64,000 nucleotides of DNA from Polaromonas sp. (lineage in GTDB: Bacteria; Pseudomonadota; Gammaproteobacteria; Burkholderiales; Burkholderiaceae_C), in contig NZ_JAQSDL010000097.1 of the NCBI RefSeq assembly GCF_029945895.1, positions 18,732 to 82,731 on the forward strand. Reading direction: 5' to 3'. The stretch's first letter is position 1, and each line of letters opens with the position of its first letter. Below, one piece after another: positions 26,798 to 35,356 of the stretch. The position numbers and the translations under genes are program-made. The notes beneath the pieces were generated by a model, which was given only the letters and a program-made list of their open reading frames with translations, was not told where the DNA came from and ran no database searches.

Positions 26798-28089
26798 ACC
26801 GCTCGATAAAAGTTCGCGGCCTGTTGCCGCTGGCGGCTCTGGCCGCTGCGCTGCTTGCCGGCAACGCCGCCGCCGAGTCCTTGCAACAGGCATGGGACAT
26901 TGCACTGACCGTTGACCGTGGGCTCAAAGCCTCACGCGAAAGCACCGCAGCCGCCGCAAGCCTGCTGGAGGCCGCGAAATCCGCCCGCCTGCCCAACCTG
27001 GCGCTGGAGGCGGGCTATACCGCCCTCGATAAGGCACCGGCGGCCAGGGTTGATTTTTTTGGCCAGTCGCTGCAAATGCCGCTGGCACAGCGGGAAAGCG
27101 CCGCCTACAAGGCCATGGCGACGCTGCCGCTCTACACCGGTGGTCGCATTGAGCGCGGCATTGACGCGGCCACGGCAGGCATGGATGCGGCGCGGCTGGG
27201 CGAAAGCGCCGACGCACAGAACCTCAAACTGCGCGTGGCGGATGCCTATGTCAACGTGCTGCGCGCCAGCCGCATGCTGAAGGTCACTGAGAGCCACGTC
27301 GCCAGCCTGCAGGCCCATGCGCGTGACGTGGGCAACCTGCACGAGCAGGGCATGGTGGCCAAAAGCGACCTGCTCTCGGTGCAGGTGGCCCTGGCCGATG
27401 CGCGCCAGCGCCATCTGCAGGTGGCCAATGGGCTGGATCTGGCGCGCGCCGCCTACAACCGCCTGCTGGGGCGGCCGCTGGATCAGTCCGTCTCGCTCGA
27501 CGACCTGTCGCCCGAGGCGACGCAGGCTCAGTTTCACGCCCTGACCGAGCGGGCACTGGCCCGGCGCAGTGAGCTGGCGGCACTGGCGCGTCAGATTGAA
27601 GCGATGCGCCACCAGGCCGCCGCCGTGCGCGGCGAAACCGCCCCGCAGGTCGCGCTGTCCGGCGGTTACGGCTACCAGGAGAATCGCTATCAGGTACACC
27701 CGGGGCAATGGATGGTCACCCTGGGGGTCAAGTGGAGCCTGTTCGATGGCGGCGTGGCCGGCCACCGCGCCAGCGCTGTCGAGCGCCAGGCCGCAGCATT
27801 GACGGAGCAGCGCGACGACCTGGCCTCCATCATCGCCCTGCAGGTCCGCCAGACCTGGCTGGATGTGGAAGAGACCCGCAAGCGCCTCATCGTCACCCAG
27901 TCGGCCATCGCCCAGGCCGAGGAGAACCTGCTCGTGGCGCGCGACCGCTATGCCAACGGCCTGTCCACCCATACCGAGGTTCTGAATGCCGAGACCTTGC
28001 GCACGGGCAGCGAGAGTAACCACGCCAATGCGCTGTTTGATGCCGCACTGGCGGGGCTGCGGCTCAAGCGCGCCACAGGCGAACTCTGA
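26794..28089 (+). CDS. TolC-family outer membrane efflux protein
   Basis: This 431-residue protein has a signal peptide (LAALAAALLAGNAAA, cut near 27) and two OEP repeats. TLPLYTGGRI and WSLFDGG mark the beta-barrel strand regions, followed by long coiled-coil helices. It is the outer membrane duct of the tripartite pump. ATG 26794 overlaps the permease stop (ATGA). Confidence 0.9.
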   Translation: MNRSIKVRGLLPLAALAAALLAGNAAAESLQQAWDIALTVDRGLKASRESTAAAASLLEAAKSARLPNLALEAGYTALDKAPAARVDFFGQSLQMPLAQRESAAYKAMATLPLYTGGRIERGIDAATAGMDAARLGESADAQNLKLRVADAYVNVLRASRMLKVTESHVASLQAHARDVGNLHEQGMVAKSDLLSVQVALADARQRHLQVANGLDLARAAYNRLLGRPLDQSVSLDDLSPEATQAQFHALTERALARRSELAALARQIEAMRHQAAAVRGETAPQVALSGGYGYQENRYQVHPGQWMVTLGVKWSLFDGGVAGHRASAVERQAAALTEQRDDLASIIALQVRQTWLDVEETRKRLIVTQSAIAQAEENLLVARDRYANGLSTHTEVLNAETLRTGSESNHANALFDAALAGLRLKRATGEL

Positions 28090-28574
28090 GTTTGGCGAGA
28101 ATGGTGTGGCAGCTTTGAGTTTGAATCTGCTATCCGGCGAAACTACGCCTGCTAAAGCAACCAAGAAGTTGCTATTGCCGCTGCGGAAATCTGCCGAGCA
28201 ATTGAGGGCGATGGCCCCGCAGTTTTTAGCCTCCGTTGGGCACACTTTGCCACGAGGCTAGGGGGTCTGGGCGGCAGAACGCCGCGACGCGGAGGTTGAC
28301 GAGTCGGAAGGTGCGGGCATTGCTCTGGCGGGAAGTGTCCGAATTTCTATGTGTGAGGCGGGAGAAACGTTCCCACAGCGACTGGCGCGGTGGAAAATTT
28401 GATTTCATCTTAGAACTTATGTGTAGATTTTGACGCAGTAAGAAATTAATGGATGATCGGTTCTACTGCGCTTGTTCTGGGCTCAGCGAATCACCCCCAC
28501 GCCGCCGTTGAGGCCGCACGACATCCTGGTAAGCCGATGTCGCGGCCGCAGCCGAAACCCCGGCAAGCGCCAAG
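28090..28574. other. Intergenic region, 485 bp, no recognised gene
   Basis: A short open frame (28226-28408 on the minus strand) and an in-frame tail on plus to 28261 exist, but neither has a recognisable family, a ribosome site or coding-like composition. The base composition drops towards 28400-28450 (AT-rich). I found no strong terminator for the efflux operon. It may hold remnants of a former gene. Confidence 0.4.
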
Positions 28575-29417
28575 CTACCGGCGAGGCCGGTCACCCGCCA
28601 GCGTGATGCGGTGCATGACCCGGCGAAAACCGTGGTAATCGTTAACCGGGTAGTGGTGCGTGCAGCGGTTGTCCCAGAGCGCCATGGAACCCACCTGCCA
28701 GCGGAAGCGGCAGGTGAACTCTTCCTTCTTCTGGTGCGTGAATAAAAATTGCAGCAGCGGCGCGCTCTCCTCTTCGGTCATGCCGACGAAGCGCGCGGTG
28801 TGGGCGCAGTTGATGTACAAGGCCTTGCGGCCGGTTTCCGGATGAGTCCGCACCACGGGGTGCTCGGCCTCGTAATGGCTGTGCTGGTCGGCGCGTCCGG
28901 CTTCGGCCAGGCGGTCTTCGCGGGTGCGCGTCACATCAGCCTTGGCCGAGGTGTTGACCGCCGCCAGGGGATCGAGCAGCCGCTTCATGCCATCCGACAA
29001 GGCCTCATAGGCCAGCACCTGGTTGGCAAACAGCGTGTCGCCTCCGTAAGGCGGAACCTCGCGCGCAAGCAGCACCGTGGCCATCGGCGGCTGCGCCAGG
29101 TAGGCGGTATCGCTGTGCCAGACACCACCGAAATTGACTTTTTCGTGCGCCAGCTTCTTCACTTCGATGATGACCGGAAAGTCCGAAATGCCGCTGACGA
29201 ACGGGTATTCAACCGGTGTGCCAATGGCCTGGGCGAAGGCCAGAAATTGTTCAGAGGTGAGCTGCTGATCACGCAGAAAGACGACGCCGTGCTCTAACCA
29301 GGCACTGCGCAGCGTCGCCAAGTCATGCGGTCGCAACGGCTGCGACAGGTCGAGCCCGGAGAGTTCCGCACCCAGTGCGCCAGACAGTCGGGTCACGATC
29401 AATGCCAAGGCGCTCAT
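28575..29417 (-). CDS. TauD/TfdA-family Fe(II)/2-oxoglutarate dioxygenase
   Basis: This 280-residue enzyme has iron ligands His101 and Asp103 in WHSDTAY and His255 in DNRCTHHYPVNDY, with the 2-oxoglutarate-binding Arg at 270 (VMHR). These are nearly the positions of E. coli TauD. It hydroxylates a small organic acid or ether, sulfonate or phenoxy acid using O2; the substrate is unknown. Its ATG overlaps the stop of the CoA-transferase gene, so the two are translated together and probably act on one substrate family. Confidence 0.88.
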   Translation of the reverse strand: MSALALIVTRLSGALGAELSGLDLSQPLRPHDLATLRSAWLEHGVVFLRDQQLTSEQFLAFAQAIGTPVEYPFVSGISDFPVIIEVKKLAHEKVNFGGVWHSDTAYLAQPPMATVLLAREVPPYGGDTLFANQVLAYEALSDGMKRLLDPLAAVNTSAKADVTRTREDRLAEAGRADQHSHYEAEHPVVRTHPETGRKALYINCAHTARFVGMTEEESAPLLQFLFTHQKKEEFTCRFRWQVGSMALWDNRCTHHYPVNDYHGFRRVMHRITLAGDRPRR

Positions 29418-30661
29418 GCTGACACCTCCGCATCGGCGGCCACCGACACCGCTGCGCCACTGGCCAGCAAGGACGCCAGCGCGCTTGCATCAAAGCCGCA
29501 TTCGCGCAGCACCGATTCAGTGTGTTCCCCCAGTCGCGGCGCGGGCGCCAGCTTGCTGACGTCGTAACCCACCCAGCGCGCCGGCGCGCCAAAGGTGCGC
29601 ATGGCTCCCTCGCTCGGGTGCTCGACCTGCTGAAAGAAGCCCACCGCCGCCAGGTGCGGGTCATCCAGCAGGGACTCGATGGTATTCAGCGGCACCGCCG
29701 GCACGTCGATTTGTTCGAACAGCGCCAGCCAGTGCGCGGTGCTTTGCCCGCGAAGCGTCTGGCCCAAAAAGCCGTACACATGGTCAATGTGCCGCGTACG
29801 GCTGGCCAGGTCGGCGAAGCGCGGATCGACCCGCAAATCGTCGCGCTCGATGGCGCGCAGAAAACGCTGCCAGTGCCCGTCGTTGTAGACCAGCGCACAG
29901 ATGTAGCCATCGCTGGTTTGGTACGGCCGGCGCCCGGGGGACAGCAGCCGCACGTAGCCGGCGTCACCGCTGGGCGGCTCGAAGGTGTGCCCGTATAGGT
30001 GGTCCGACAGCACCACGCTGGCCATGGTCTCGAACATCGGCACGTCGATGCGACAGCCGCGCCCGGTGCGCTCGCGCCCGTACAGCGCCATGGCCACGCT
30101 GTGCGCCGCATGCAGGCCGACCATGCGGTCGGCAATCGTCAATGGCACGTAGCGCGGCTCGCTCGCCCCGCTGCGCTGCTGCAGGGCGGCAATGCCGACC
30201 GCGCCCTGGATCAAGTCATCATAAGCCGGGCGGCCTGCGTAGGGACCGTCCTCGCCGTAGCCATACACGCCGCACCAGATGATGCGCGGATTGATCGCCG
30301 ACACGCTCTCATAGTCCAGCCCGAGCCGGGCGATGGAGGCCGGGCGCAGGTTGTGCACGAAGACATCGGCGCCTTCGATCAGGCGCCGCATCGCGGCCGC
30401 GCCCTGCGGGGTTTTGAGGTCGAGCGCCACGCTGCGCTTGTTGCGGTTCAGGTGCAGAAACAGCGGACCCATGCCGGGATGGCGTCCGGGGCCGATCCAG
30501 CGGGTCGAGTCGCCCTCGGGGGATTCAATCTTGATCACGTCCGCGCCATGGTCGCCAAAAATCTGGGTGGCGTAGGGCCCCATCAGCACCGCGCTGAGGT
30601 CAATCACCCGCACGCCCGCCAGCGGCCCCGCAAGTGCCGCCTGGTCTTGTTTGTTCGTCAT
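29414..30661 (-). CDS. CaiB/BaiF (family III) CoA-transferase
   Basis: This 415-residue protein starts with a GVRVIDLSAVLMGPYATQ segment, contains NRNKRSVALDLK, and has catalytic Asp148 in RPAYDDLIQG. It transfers CoA from a donor thioester to a carboxylic acid. It is divergent from the IclR gene at 30801, with a perfect palindrome between. The CoA-transferase at 37028-38254 is a clear paralog. Confidence 0.9.
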   Translation of the reverse strand: MTNKQDQAALAGPLAGVRVIDLSAVLMGPYATQIFGDHGADVIKIESPEGDSTRWIGPGRHPGMGPLFLHLNRNKRSVALDLKTPQGAAAMRRLIEGADVFVHNLRPASIARLGLDYESVSAINPRIIWCGVYGYGEDGPYAGRPAYDDLIQGAVGIAALQQRSGASEPRYVPLTIADRMVGLHAAHSVAMALYGRERTGRGCRIDVPMFETMASVVLSDHLYGHTFEPPSGDAGYVRLLSPGRRPYQTSDGYICALVYNDGHWQRFLRAIERDDLRVDPRFADLASRTRHIDHVYGFLGQTLRGQSTAHWLALFEQIDVPAVPLNTIESLLDDPHLAAVGFFQQVEHPSEGAMRTFGAPARWVGYDVSKLAPAPRLGEHTESVLRECGFDASALASLLASGAAVSVAADAEVSA

Positions 30662-30744
30662 CTGTGTCTCCTCCGGTCAAGTCGGGGCTTCCTCCACGAT
30701 GCGCTGCCAGGAAACCCCGATTGACGGTTGTGCATCCTAACGTT

Positions 30745-30779
30745 ATTCTCATATTCAAACAAATATTCTGATATCAGAA
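30745..30779. promoter_or_regulatory. IclR operator candidate: perfect palindrome plus degenerate copy
   Basis: TTCTGATATCAGAA at 30766-30779 is a perfect 14-bp palindrome. ATTCTCATATTCAAA at 30745-30759 resembles it as a direct repeat with four mismatches. They lie between divergent CoA-transferase and IclR genes, the usual place of IclR-family operators. Confidence 0.6.
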
Positions 30780-30800
30780 CGAACGGGAAGCATTGACCCA

Positions 30801-31712
30801 ATGAGTAATCCAATAGCCGCCCGACAGGAACGAACGGGTGCTGCACACCGGGTAGAAGGTGTGCCGATGTCGCTTACACGCGTGCTGCAACTGCTGCAGC
30901 TGCTGGCCGACCAGCCCCTTGGTATGGCCCTTGCTCCGCTGTGCGTGTCGATGAATGCACCGAAAACCAGCGTGCTCTCGCTGTTGCGAGGCCTCACCGC
31001 GCATGGCTACTTGCAACGCAGCGACGCGGTGTATCGATTGGGCCCCGAATCGTTCTCTCTTGGGGCTTCGCTGGTTTCGGCTAGCTCGCTCGACGTCGTG
31101 GCCATGCCGTTCCTGCGCGAAGCGGTGGCGAGATCCGGCGAGACGGCATCGATCGCCAAGATAAACCGCGATGCGGGTCAACTCATCTACAGCCCAATCA
31201 TCGAGAGCACGAGAACGATTCGATACGCCGTACCGGCCGGAACGACACGACCGCTGTTTGCCTCGTCCGCCGGGCGCGTGTTACTCGCGTTCCAGGACGA
31301 GGCATGGCGCGGCGAATATCTGCAAAGCACCGACCTGCGTGCAATGACCCCGCGCTCCGTCACCGACCGAAAGCAACTGACGCGCATCATCGAGCAGGTT
31401 CGAGAGACCGGCGTGGCCGTCACGATCGGGGAAGTCACACCGGAAGTGGCCGGTTTTTCAGCTCCGATCTTCGAGCCCGGTGGCCGCGTGAACGCGGCGC
31501 TGATCATCGCCGCGCCTATCGAGCGCGGTCGCGCCGCGGCTGCTGACCTGCAGCGCCTGGTGATGGAACTCGCCGCAAACATTTCGCGTGCGCTCGGCTA
31601 CCGTCCAGAACCGGACCCGCGTGAATTAGCGCCAAGTCAAGCACTGAAAACAAAGCAGCTCCTGCGCCGATCGCGTCAGCACGCGGCCCCAAAGAACCGA
31701 ACCACAACTTGA
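30801..31712 (+). CDS. IclR family transcriptional regulator
   Basis: This 303-residue regulator has a winged HTH (APLCVSMNAPKTSVLSLLRGL) and an effector domain with IRYAVPAGTTRPLFASSAGRVLLA, typical of IclR. The ATG 30801 start is upstream of the usual SLTRVLQLLQ opening, so a start at residue 23 is possible. The effector domain is strongly related to the IclR gene at 42437, so the two loci share ancestry. It probably responds to the acid handled by the neighbouring CoA-transferase. Confidence 0.88.
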   Translation: MSNPIAARQERTGAAHRVEGVPMSLTRVLQLLQLLADQPLGMALAPLCVSMNAPKTSVLSLLRGLTAHGYLQRSDAVYRLGPESFSLGASLVSASSLDVVAMPFLREAVARSGETASIAKINRDAGQLIYSPIIESTRTIRYAVPAGTTRPLFASSAGRVLLAFQDEAWRGEYLQSTDLRAMTPRSVTDRKQLTRIIEQVRETGVAVTIGEVTPEVAGFSAPIFEPGGRVNAALIIAAPIERGRAAAADLQRLVMELAANISRALGYRPEPDPRELAPSQALKTKQLLRRSRQHAAPKNRTTT

Positions 31713-31728
31713 CATGGAGACTGTCCCT

Positions 31729-32490
31729 ATGACCAACGAACTTCTCTACGAGGTCAGCGACGGCATCGCCGTCATCACCATCAATCGGCCCGAACGCCGC
31801 AATGCGCTGAACCGCGCCGTGCGCGAAGGCTTTTTCGATATCTGGCGCCGCTTCGAAGCCGATGCCGAGGCCCAGGTGGCCATCCTCACCGGGGCCGGTG
31901 ACAACTTCTGCGCTGGCATGGACCTGGTGGAAGCCGCCGACACGCAACTGCGCATCCCGCCCGCGGGTTTCATCGCCGTGCTCGGCGACAACATCGAGGT
32001 CACCAAGCCCGTCATCGCCGCCGTGCAGGGCTATGCCTATGCCGGCGGCTGGCTGCTGTCGCAGATGTGCGACCTGTGCGTGGCCGACGAGACCGCCAAA
32101 TTCGCCATCACCGAGGCCAAGGTCGGGCGCGGCATGCCGTGGGCCGCGCCGGTCATTCACATGTTGCCGCAGCGCATCCTGATGGAAGTGGCGATGACCG
32201 GCGACCCGCTGACGGCGCAGCGCGCCTACGAACTCGGCTACATCAACCGCCTGATGCCCAAGGGGCAAGCATTGCAGGGCGCCAAGGAACTGGCGGCCCG
32301 GCTCATGGCCAATGCGCCGCTGACGGTGCGCGCGGCCAAGGAAATGGTGCGCCTGTCCACCGAGATGGGCCGCACCGCCGCGTTGCGCGCCTCCAACCGA
32401 GCCTTCGATGCCGTTTACCTCAGTGAAGACGCCTTGGAAGGCCCACAGTCTTTCCGGGAAAAGCGCAAACCGGTCTGGAAGGGGCGCTGA
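31729..32490 (+). CDS. Enoyl-CoA hydratase/isomerase family protein
   Basis: This 253-residue crotonase-fold protein has oxyanion segments FCAGMDLVEAAD and YAYAGGWLLSQMCD. Glu in ITEAKVGRG matches the second hydratase acid, while the first position is Leu/Ser rather than Glu, so the chemistry may be isomerase-, hydrolase- or hydratase-like. GGAGA at 31716-31720 supports ATG 31729. It is followed after one base by the PrpD gene. Confidence 0.84.
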   Translation: MTNELLYEVSDGIAVITINRPERRNALNRAVREGFFDIWRRFEADAEAQVAILTGAGDNFCAGMDLVEAADTQLRIPPAGFIAVLGDNIEVTKPVIAAVQGYAYAGGWLLSQMCDLCVADETAKFAITEAKVGRGMPWAAPVIHMLPQRILMEVAMTGDPLTAQRAYELGYINRLMPKGQALQGAKELAARLMANAPLTVRAAKEMVRLSTEMGRTAALRASNRAFDAVYLSEDALEGPQSFREKRKPVWKGR

Positions 32491-32491
32491 A

Positions 32492-33904
32492 ATGAGCGTG
32501 ACCACGACCACAAAACCCGCACCGTCGGCCGCCGTCCACACCGCTGGCATCACGCGGCAACTGGCCGCACGCAGCGCTGCCCTGTGCTACAACGATCTGC
32601 CGGAGGATGTGCGCCTGCGGGTCCGGCAATGCCTGCTCGACTGGATCGGGGTGACGCTGGCTGGCGCGTGCGAGCCGCTGGTTCACATGCTGGCCGAAGA
32701 AGCCCGTGAACAGGGAGGCCACGCCCAAGCCACCGTCGTCGGGCACGCCATGACGACCTCCAGCCGACAGGCAGCGTTGATCAATGGAACGGCCTCGCAC
32801 GCCCTCGATTACGACGACGTCAACATGGCCTGCACCGGCCATCCCTCGGTGGTCCTGATCCCGGCATTGCTGGCCCTGGCCGAGTCGCGCGGCGCCAGCG
32901 GACGCGACTTCATGACTGCCTTCGCCGCCGGCTACGAAACCATGTGCCAACTGGGGCTGGCGAGCGGCGACGCACAGTATTCCAACGGCTTCCACACCAC
33001 GGCCACGCTGGGCACACTGGGCGCGGCCGCCGCCTGCGCGCGCCTGCTTCAGCTCGACGCCGATGACACCGCGACCGCGCTGGGCATCGCCAGCACCATG
33101 GCGGCCGGGCTGAAATCGATGTTCGGCACCATGTGCAAGCCCTTGCATGCCGGGCGCGCCAGTGCCGACGGCCTGCAAGCTGCCCAGTTGGCCGCGCGTG
33201 GCTTCACCAGCCGTGCCGATGCGATTGAATGCCCGCAAGGCTTCATCGCCACGCACGGTGGCACCGCATCGCTGGAAGCGGCTCTGGCCGCGCCGGACGG
33301 CGGCTGGCACCTGCGCCACAACCTGTTCAAGTTCCACGCCGCCTGCTACGGCACCCACGCCGCTATCGAGGCGGCGCGCCAGTTGCGCCTGCAACACGCG
33401 CTGCGGTCTGATGACGTGCTTCGGGTGACGGTGCGTGCCAGTGCCGCCAGCGAGGGCGTGTGCAACATCGCCGAGCCGCGCACCGGGCTGGAGGCCAAGT
33501 TCAGTCTGCGCCACACGGTGGCGATGGCGCTGGCCGGGGTCGACACCGCCGGACTGGACGCGTTCAGTGACGAGGCCGTGCGCGCGCCTGAGGTCGCGGC
33601 CCTGCGTGAGCGCGTGCAGGTCTTGCTCGCACCCCAATGCCAGGAGCTCACCCTCAGCGAGGTGGTGATCGAGACCCAGAGCGGCACCGTGCTGCGCCAG
33701 CGCCACGACAGTGGTCGCCCGGCCAGCGACCTGCTGGAGCAGCAGCAGCGCCTGGAGGAAAAGTTCCGTCGCTTGGTCAAGCCCGTGCTTAACCTTGCCG
33801 AGAGCGACGAACTGATCGAGCTGGTAGCCCGGCTCGACCACCTGAGCGACCTCTCGCCGCTGGCCGGCATGCTGGCTCGCCAAGCGTGCGTTGTTCCGCG
33901 CTGA
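32492..33904 (+). CDS. MmgE/PrpD family protein
   Basis: This 470-residue protein has the family's ASHALDYDDVN and GHPSVVLIPALLALAE segments and the later KFHAACYGTHAAIEA. PrpD dehydrates 2-methylcitrate, and other members act as isomerases or decarboxylases (IDS-epimerase and cis-aconitate decarboxylase-like). Its position with a CoA-transferase and enoyl-CoA hydratase suggests a branched dicarboxylic or tricarboxylic intermediate. The last codons fall inside the repeat shared with 43388-43625. Confidence 0.88.
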   Translation: MSVTTTTKPAPSAAVHTAGITRQLAARSAALCYNDLPEDVRLRVRQCLLDWIGVTLAGACEPLVHMLAEEAREQGGHAQATVVGHAMTTSSRQAALINGTASHALDYDDVNMACTGHPSVVLIPALLALAESRGASGRDFMTAFAAGYETMCQLGLASGDAQYSNGFHTTATLGTLGAAAACARLLQLDADDTATALGIASTMAAGLKSMFGTMCKPLHAGRASADGLQAAQLAARGFTSRADAIECPQGFIATHGGTASLEAALAAPDGGWHLRHNLFKFHAACYGTHAAIEAARQLRLQHALRSDDVLRVTVRASAASEGVCNIAEPRTGLEAKFSLRHTVAMALAGVDTAGLDAFSDEAVRAPEVAALRERVQVLLAPQCQELTLSEVVIETQSGTVLRQRHDSGRPASDLLEQQQRLEEKFRRLVKPVLNLAESDELIELVARLDHLSDLSPLAGMLARQACVVPR

Positions 33905-34124
33905 CGGCGGCTCACTAAAACGGGCGAGCCAACGCGCGGGGAAACATGGGTTGTGCAGTGTCCGTCATCGGCCTGTGTCCTCGCTGCTGACCGGGGCGCT
34001 GTGCCCAATACGGCCAGCAAGCACTGCAGCATGCCAATCGTCTCGCCGCGCGCACGCTGCTGCGGGTGGTGGCCGACGCCAGGCAATGCAGTCACTTCAA
34101 GCGGCATCAGTCCATGGCGGAACA
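33905..34124 (-). pseudogene. Truncated copy of the alpha/beta-hydrolase C-terminus (repeat copy A)
   Basis: The minus strand reads FRHGLMPLEVTALPGVGHH and ARGETIGMLQ, matching the C-terminus of the hydrolase at 43467-44279. A one-base deletion relative to that gene breaks the frame after GMLQ, and everything upstream of the FRHG segment is missing. Over about 178 aligned bases I count roughly 15 differences. The homology (33888-34124) also covers the end of the MmgE/PrpD gene. It is the left of two direct repeats flanking the 34.1-43.4 kb cassette. The next 120 bp (34128-34247) is AT-rich leader. Confidence 0.8.
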
Positions 34125-34247
34125 TGAAATCAACGAAGAACCAATTGAACTATTATGAAGAGGCGTATTTCCGGCACGAGAGCGACTGCAGGTGGACGGT
34201 AATCGCTTTCTCATGATTAATCGGAGTCATAGCCAAGGAGTTTCCTG

Positions 34248-35234
34248 ATGGTGTCTGCCGTTGTCTGCCGTACCTTGGGTACTCCCGATCTCCTGAAGCT
34301 GGAAAATTCGCCGGTCATGCATGTCGGGCCGGGTGAAGTCCGAATTGCCATCCACGCAGCCGGCCTTAATTTTCCGGATATCCTGATGGTGGCAGGCAAG
34401 TATCAGTTGAAGCCACCCATGCCTTTCATTCCCGGCATGGAGGCCGCAGGAATCGTCACCGAGGTGGGATCCGGCGTAGTGCATCGGCGACCGGGTGAGC
34501 GCGTCATGTTTCGCGCATGGCACGGCTGCTACGCCGAGGAGACGATTGCGCCGGTCGAAGAGGTGTTGCCGCTGCCCGAGAATTTCAGCTTTGCCGAAGG
34601 CGCCTCATTCATGGTGGCGGTGTCGACGGCGACCAATGCGCTGCTGCAGCGCGGACAGCTGCAGTCCGGCGAGGTGCTGCTGGTACACGGCGCGGCCGGC
34701 GGTGTTGGTCTCGCGGCCGTTGAGGTCGGCAAGCTTCTTGGCGCGACCGTCATTGCCACTGCCTCCAGCCCGGAGAAACTCGCGATCGCGCGAGAGCGCG
34801 GCAGCGACTATGCGATCGACTACACGCGCGACAGCTTCAAGGATCGCGTGATGGAGATCACCGGAGGCAACGGGGCCGACTTGATCCTCGACACCGTTGG
34901 CGGCGAGGTGTTCGAACAGTCAATGCGTTGTATCGCCTGGGGCGGCCGCCTGCTGGTGGTTGGTTTCGCCAGCGGACGGATTCCGGAAATCAAGATGAAT
35001 CAACCGCTGCTCAAATGCTTCAGCATCGTTGGGGTGCGTGCTATCGAGCATGTCAAACGCAAGCCAAAGGAAGGCGCGGCCTATCGAGACTGGATGCTCG
35101 GCTGGGCCAACAAGGACCGGCTAAGGCCGCATGTCTCCCATGTGTTCCCGCTGGAGCGTTTCCGCGAGGCAATGAAACTGCTGGAATCCCGCAAGGCCAT
35201 AGGCCGGGTCGTGATCGAGGTGCGACCGACTTGA
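34248..35234 (+). CDS. NADPH:quinone oxidoreductase-like medium-chain dehydrogenase/reductase
   Basis: This 328-residue zinc-free MDR protein has a GroES-like N-terminal domain (LNFPDILMVAGKYQ) and a Rossmann motif HGAAGGVGLAAVEVGKLLGA with NADP preference typical of QOR. It lacks the structural-zinc Cys cluster. It reduces quinones or 2-enoyl-CoA-like enones. AAGGAG lies upstream of ATG 34248. It is the first gene of the cassette after the repeat. Confidence 0.87.
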   Translation: MVSAVVCRTLGTPDLLKLENSPVMHVGPGEVRIAIHAAGLNFPDILMVAGKYQLKPPMPFIPGMEAAGIVTEVGSGVVHRRPGERVMFRAWHGCYAEETIAPVEEVLPLPENFSFAEGASFMVAVSTATNALLQRGQLQSGEVLLVHGAAGGVGLAAVEVGKLLGATVIATASSPEKLAIARERGSDYAIDYTRDSFKDRVMEITGGNGADLILDTVGGEVFEQSMRCIAWGGRLLVVGFASGRIPEIKMNQPLLKCFSIVGVRAIEHVKRKPKEGAAYRDWMLGWANKDRLRPHVSHVFPLERFREAMKLLESRKAIGRVVIEVRPT

Positions 35235-35266
35235 AGTGGTTCATGGTGTCGGTACAAGGAGGAGAG

Positions 35267-35296
35267 TTGACACAACCATGCAGCGACGTTTATAAT
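35267..35296 (+). promoter_or_regulatory. Consensus sigma-70 promoter
   Basis: TTGACA at 35267-35272 and TATAAT at 35291-35296 are both perfect, separated by 18 bp. A second TATAAT occurs at 35314-35319, within a repeated TTTATAATG (35289-35297 and 35312-35320). This should drive the ACAD-MaoC-CoA-transferase run starting at 35357, with possible repressor binding between the two -10 boxes. Confidence 0.75.
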
Positions 35297-35356
35297 GCTG
35301 TACACTGTTCATTTATAATGGCAATTTCGTGATCACCACCGTAAGGAGGTTCGCTC

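Noticed and set aside
28226-28408. Minus-strand 60-codon open frame in the gap after the efflux operon
   Set aside because: It has no ribosome site, no recognisable domain and Arg/Ser-rich shadow-like composition.
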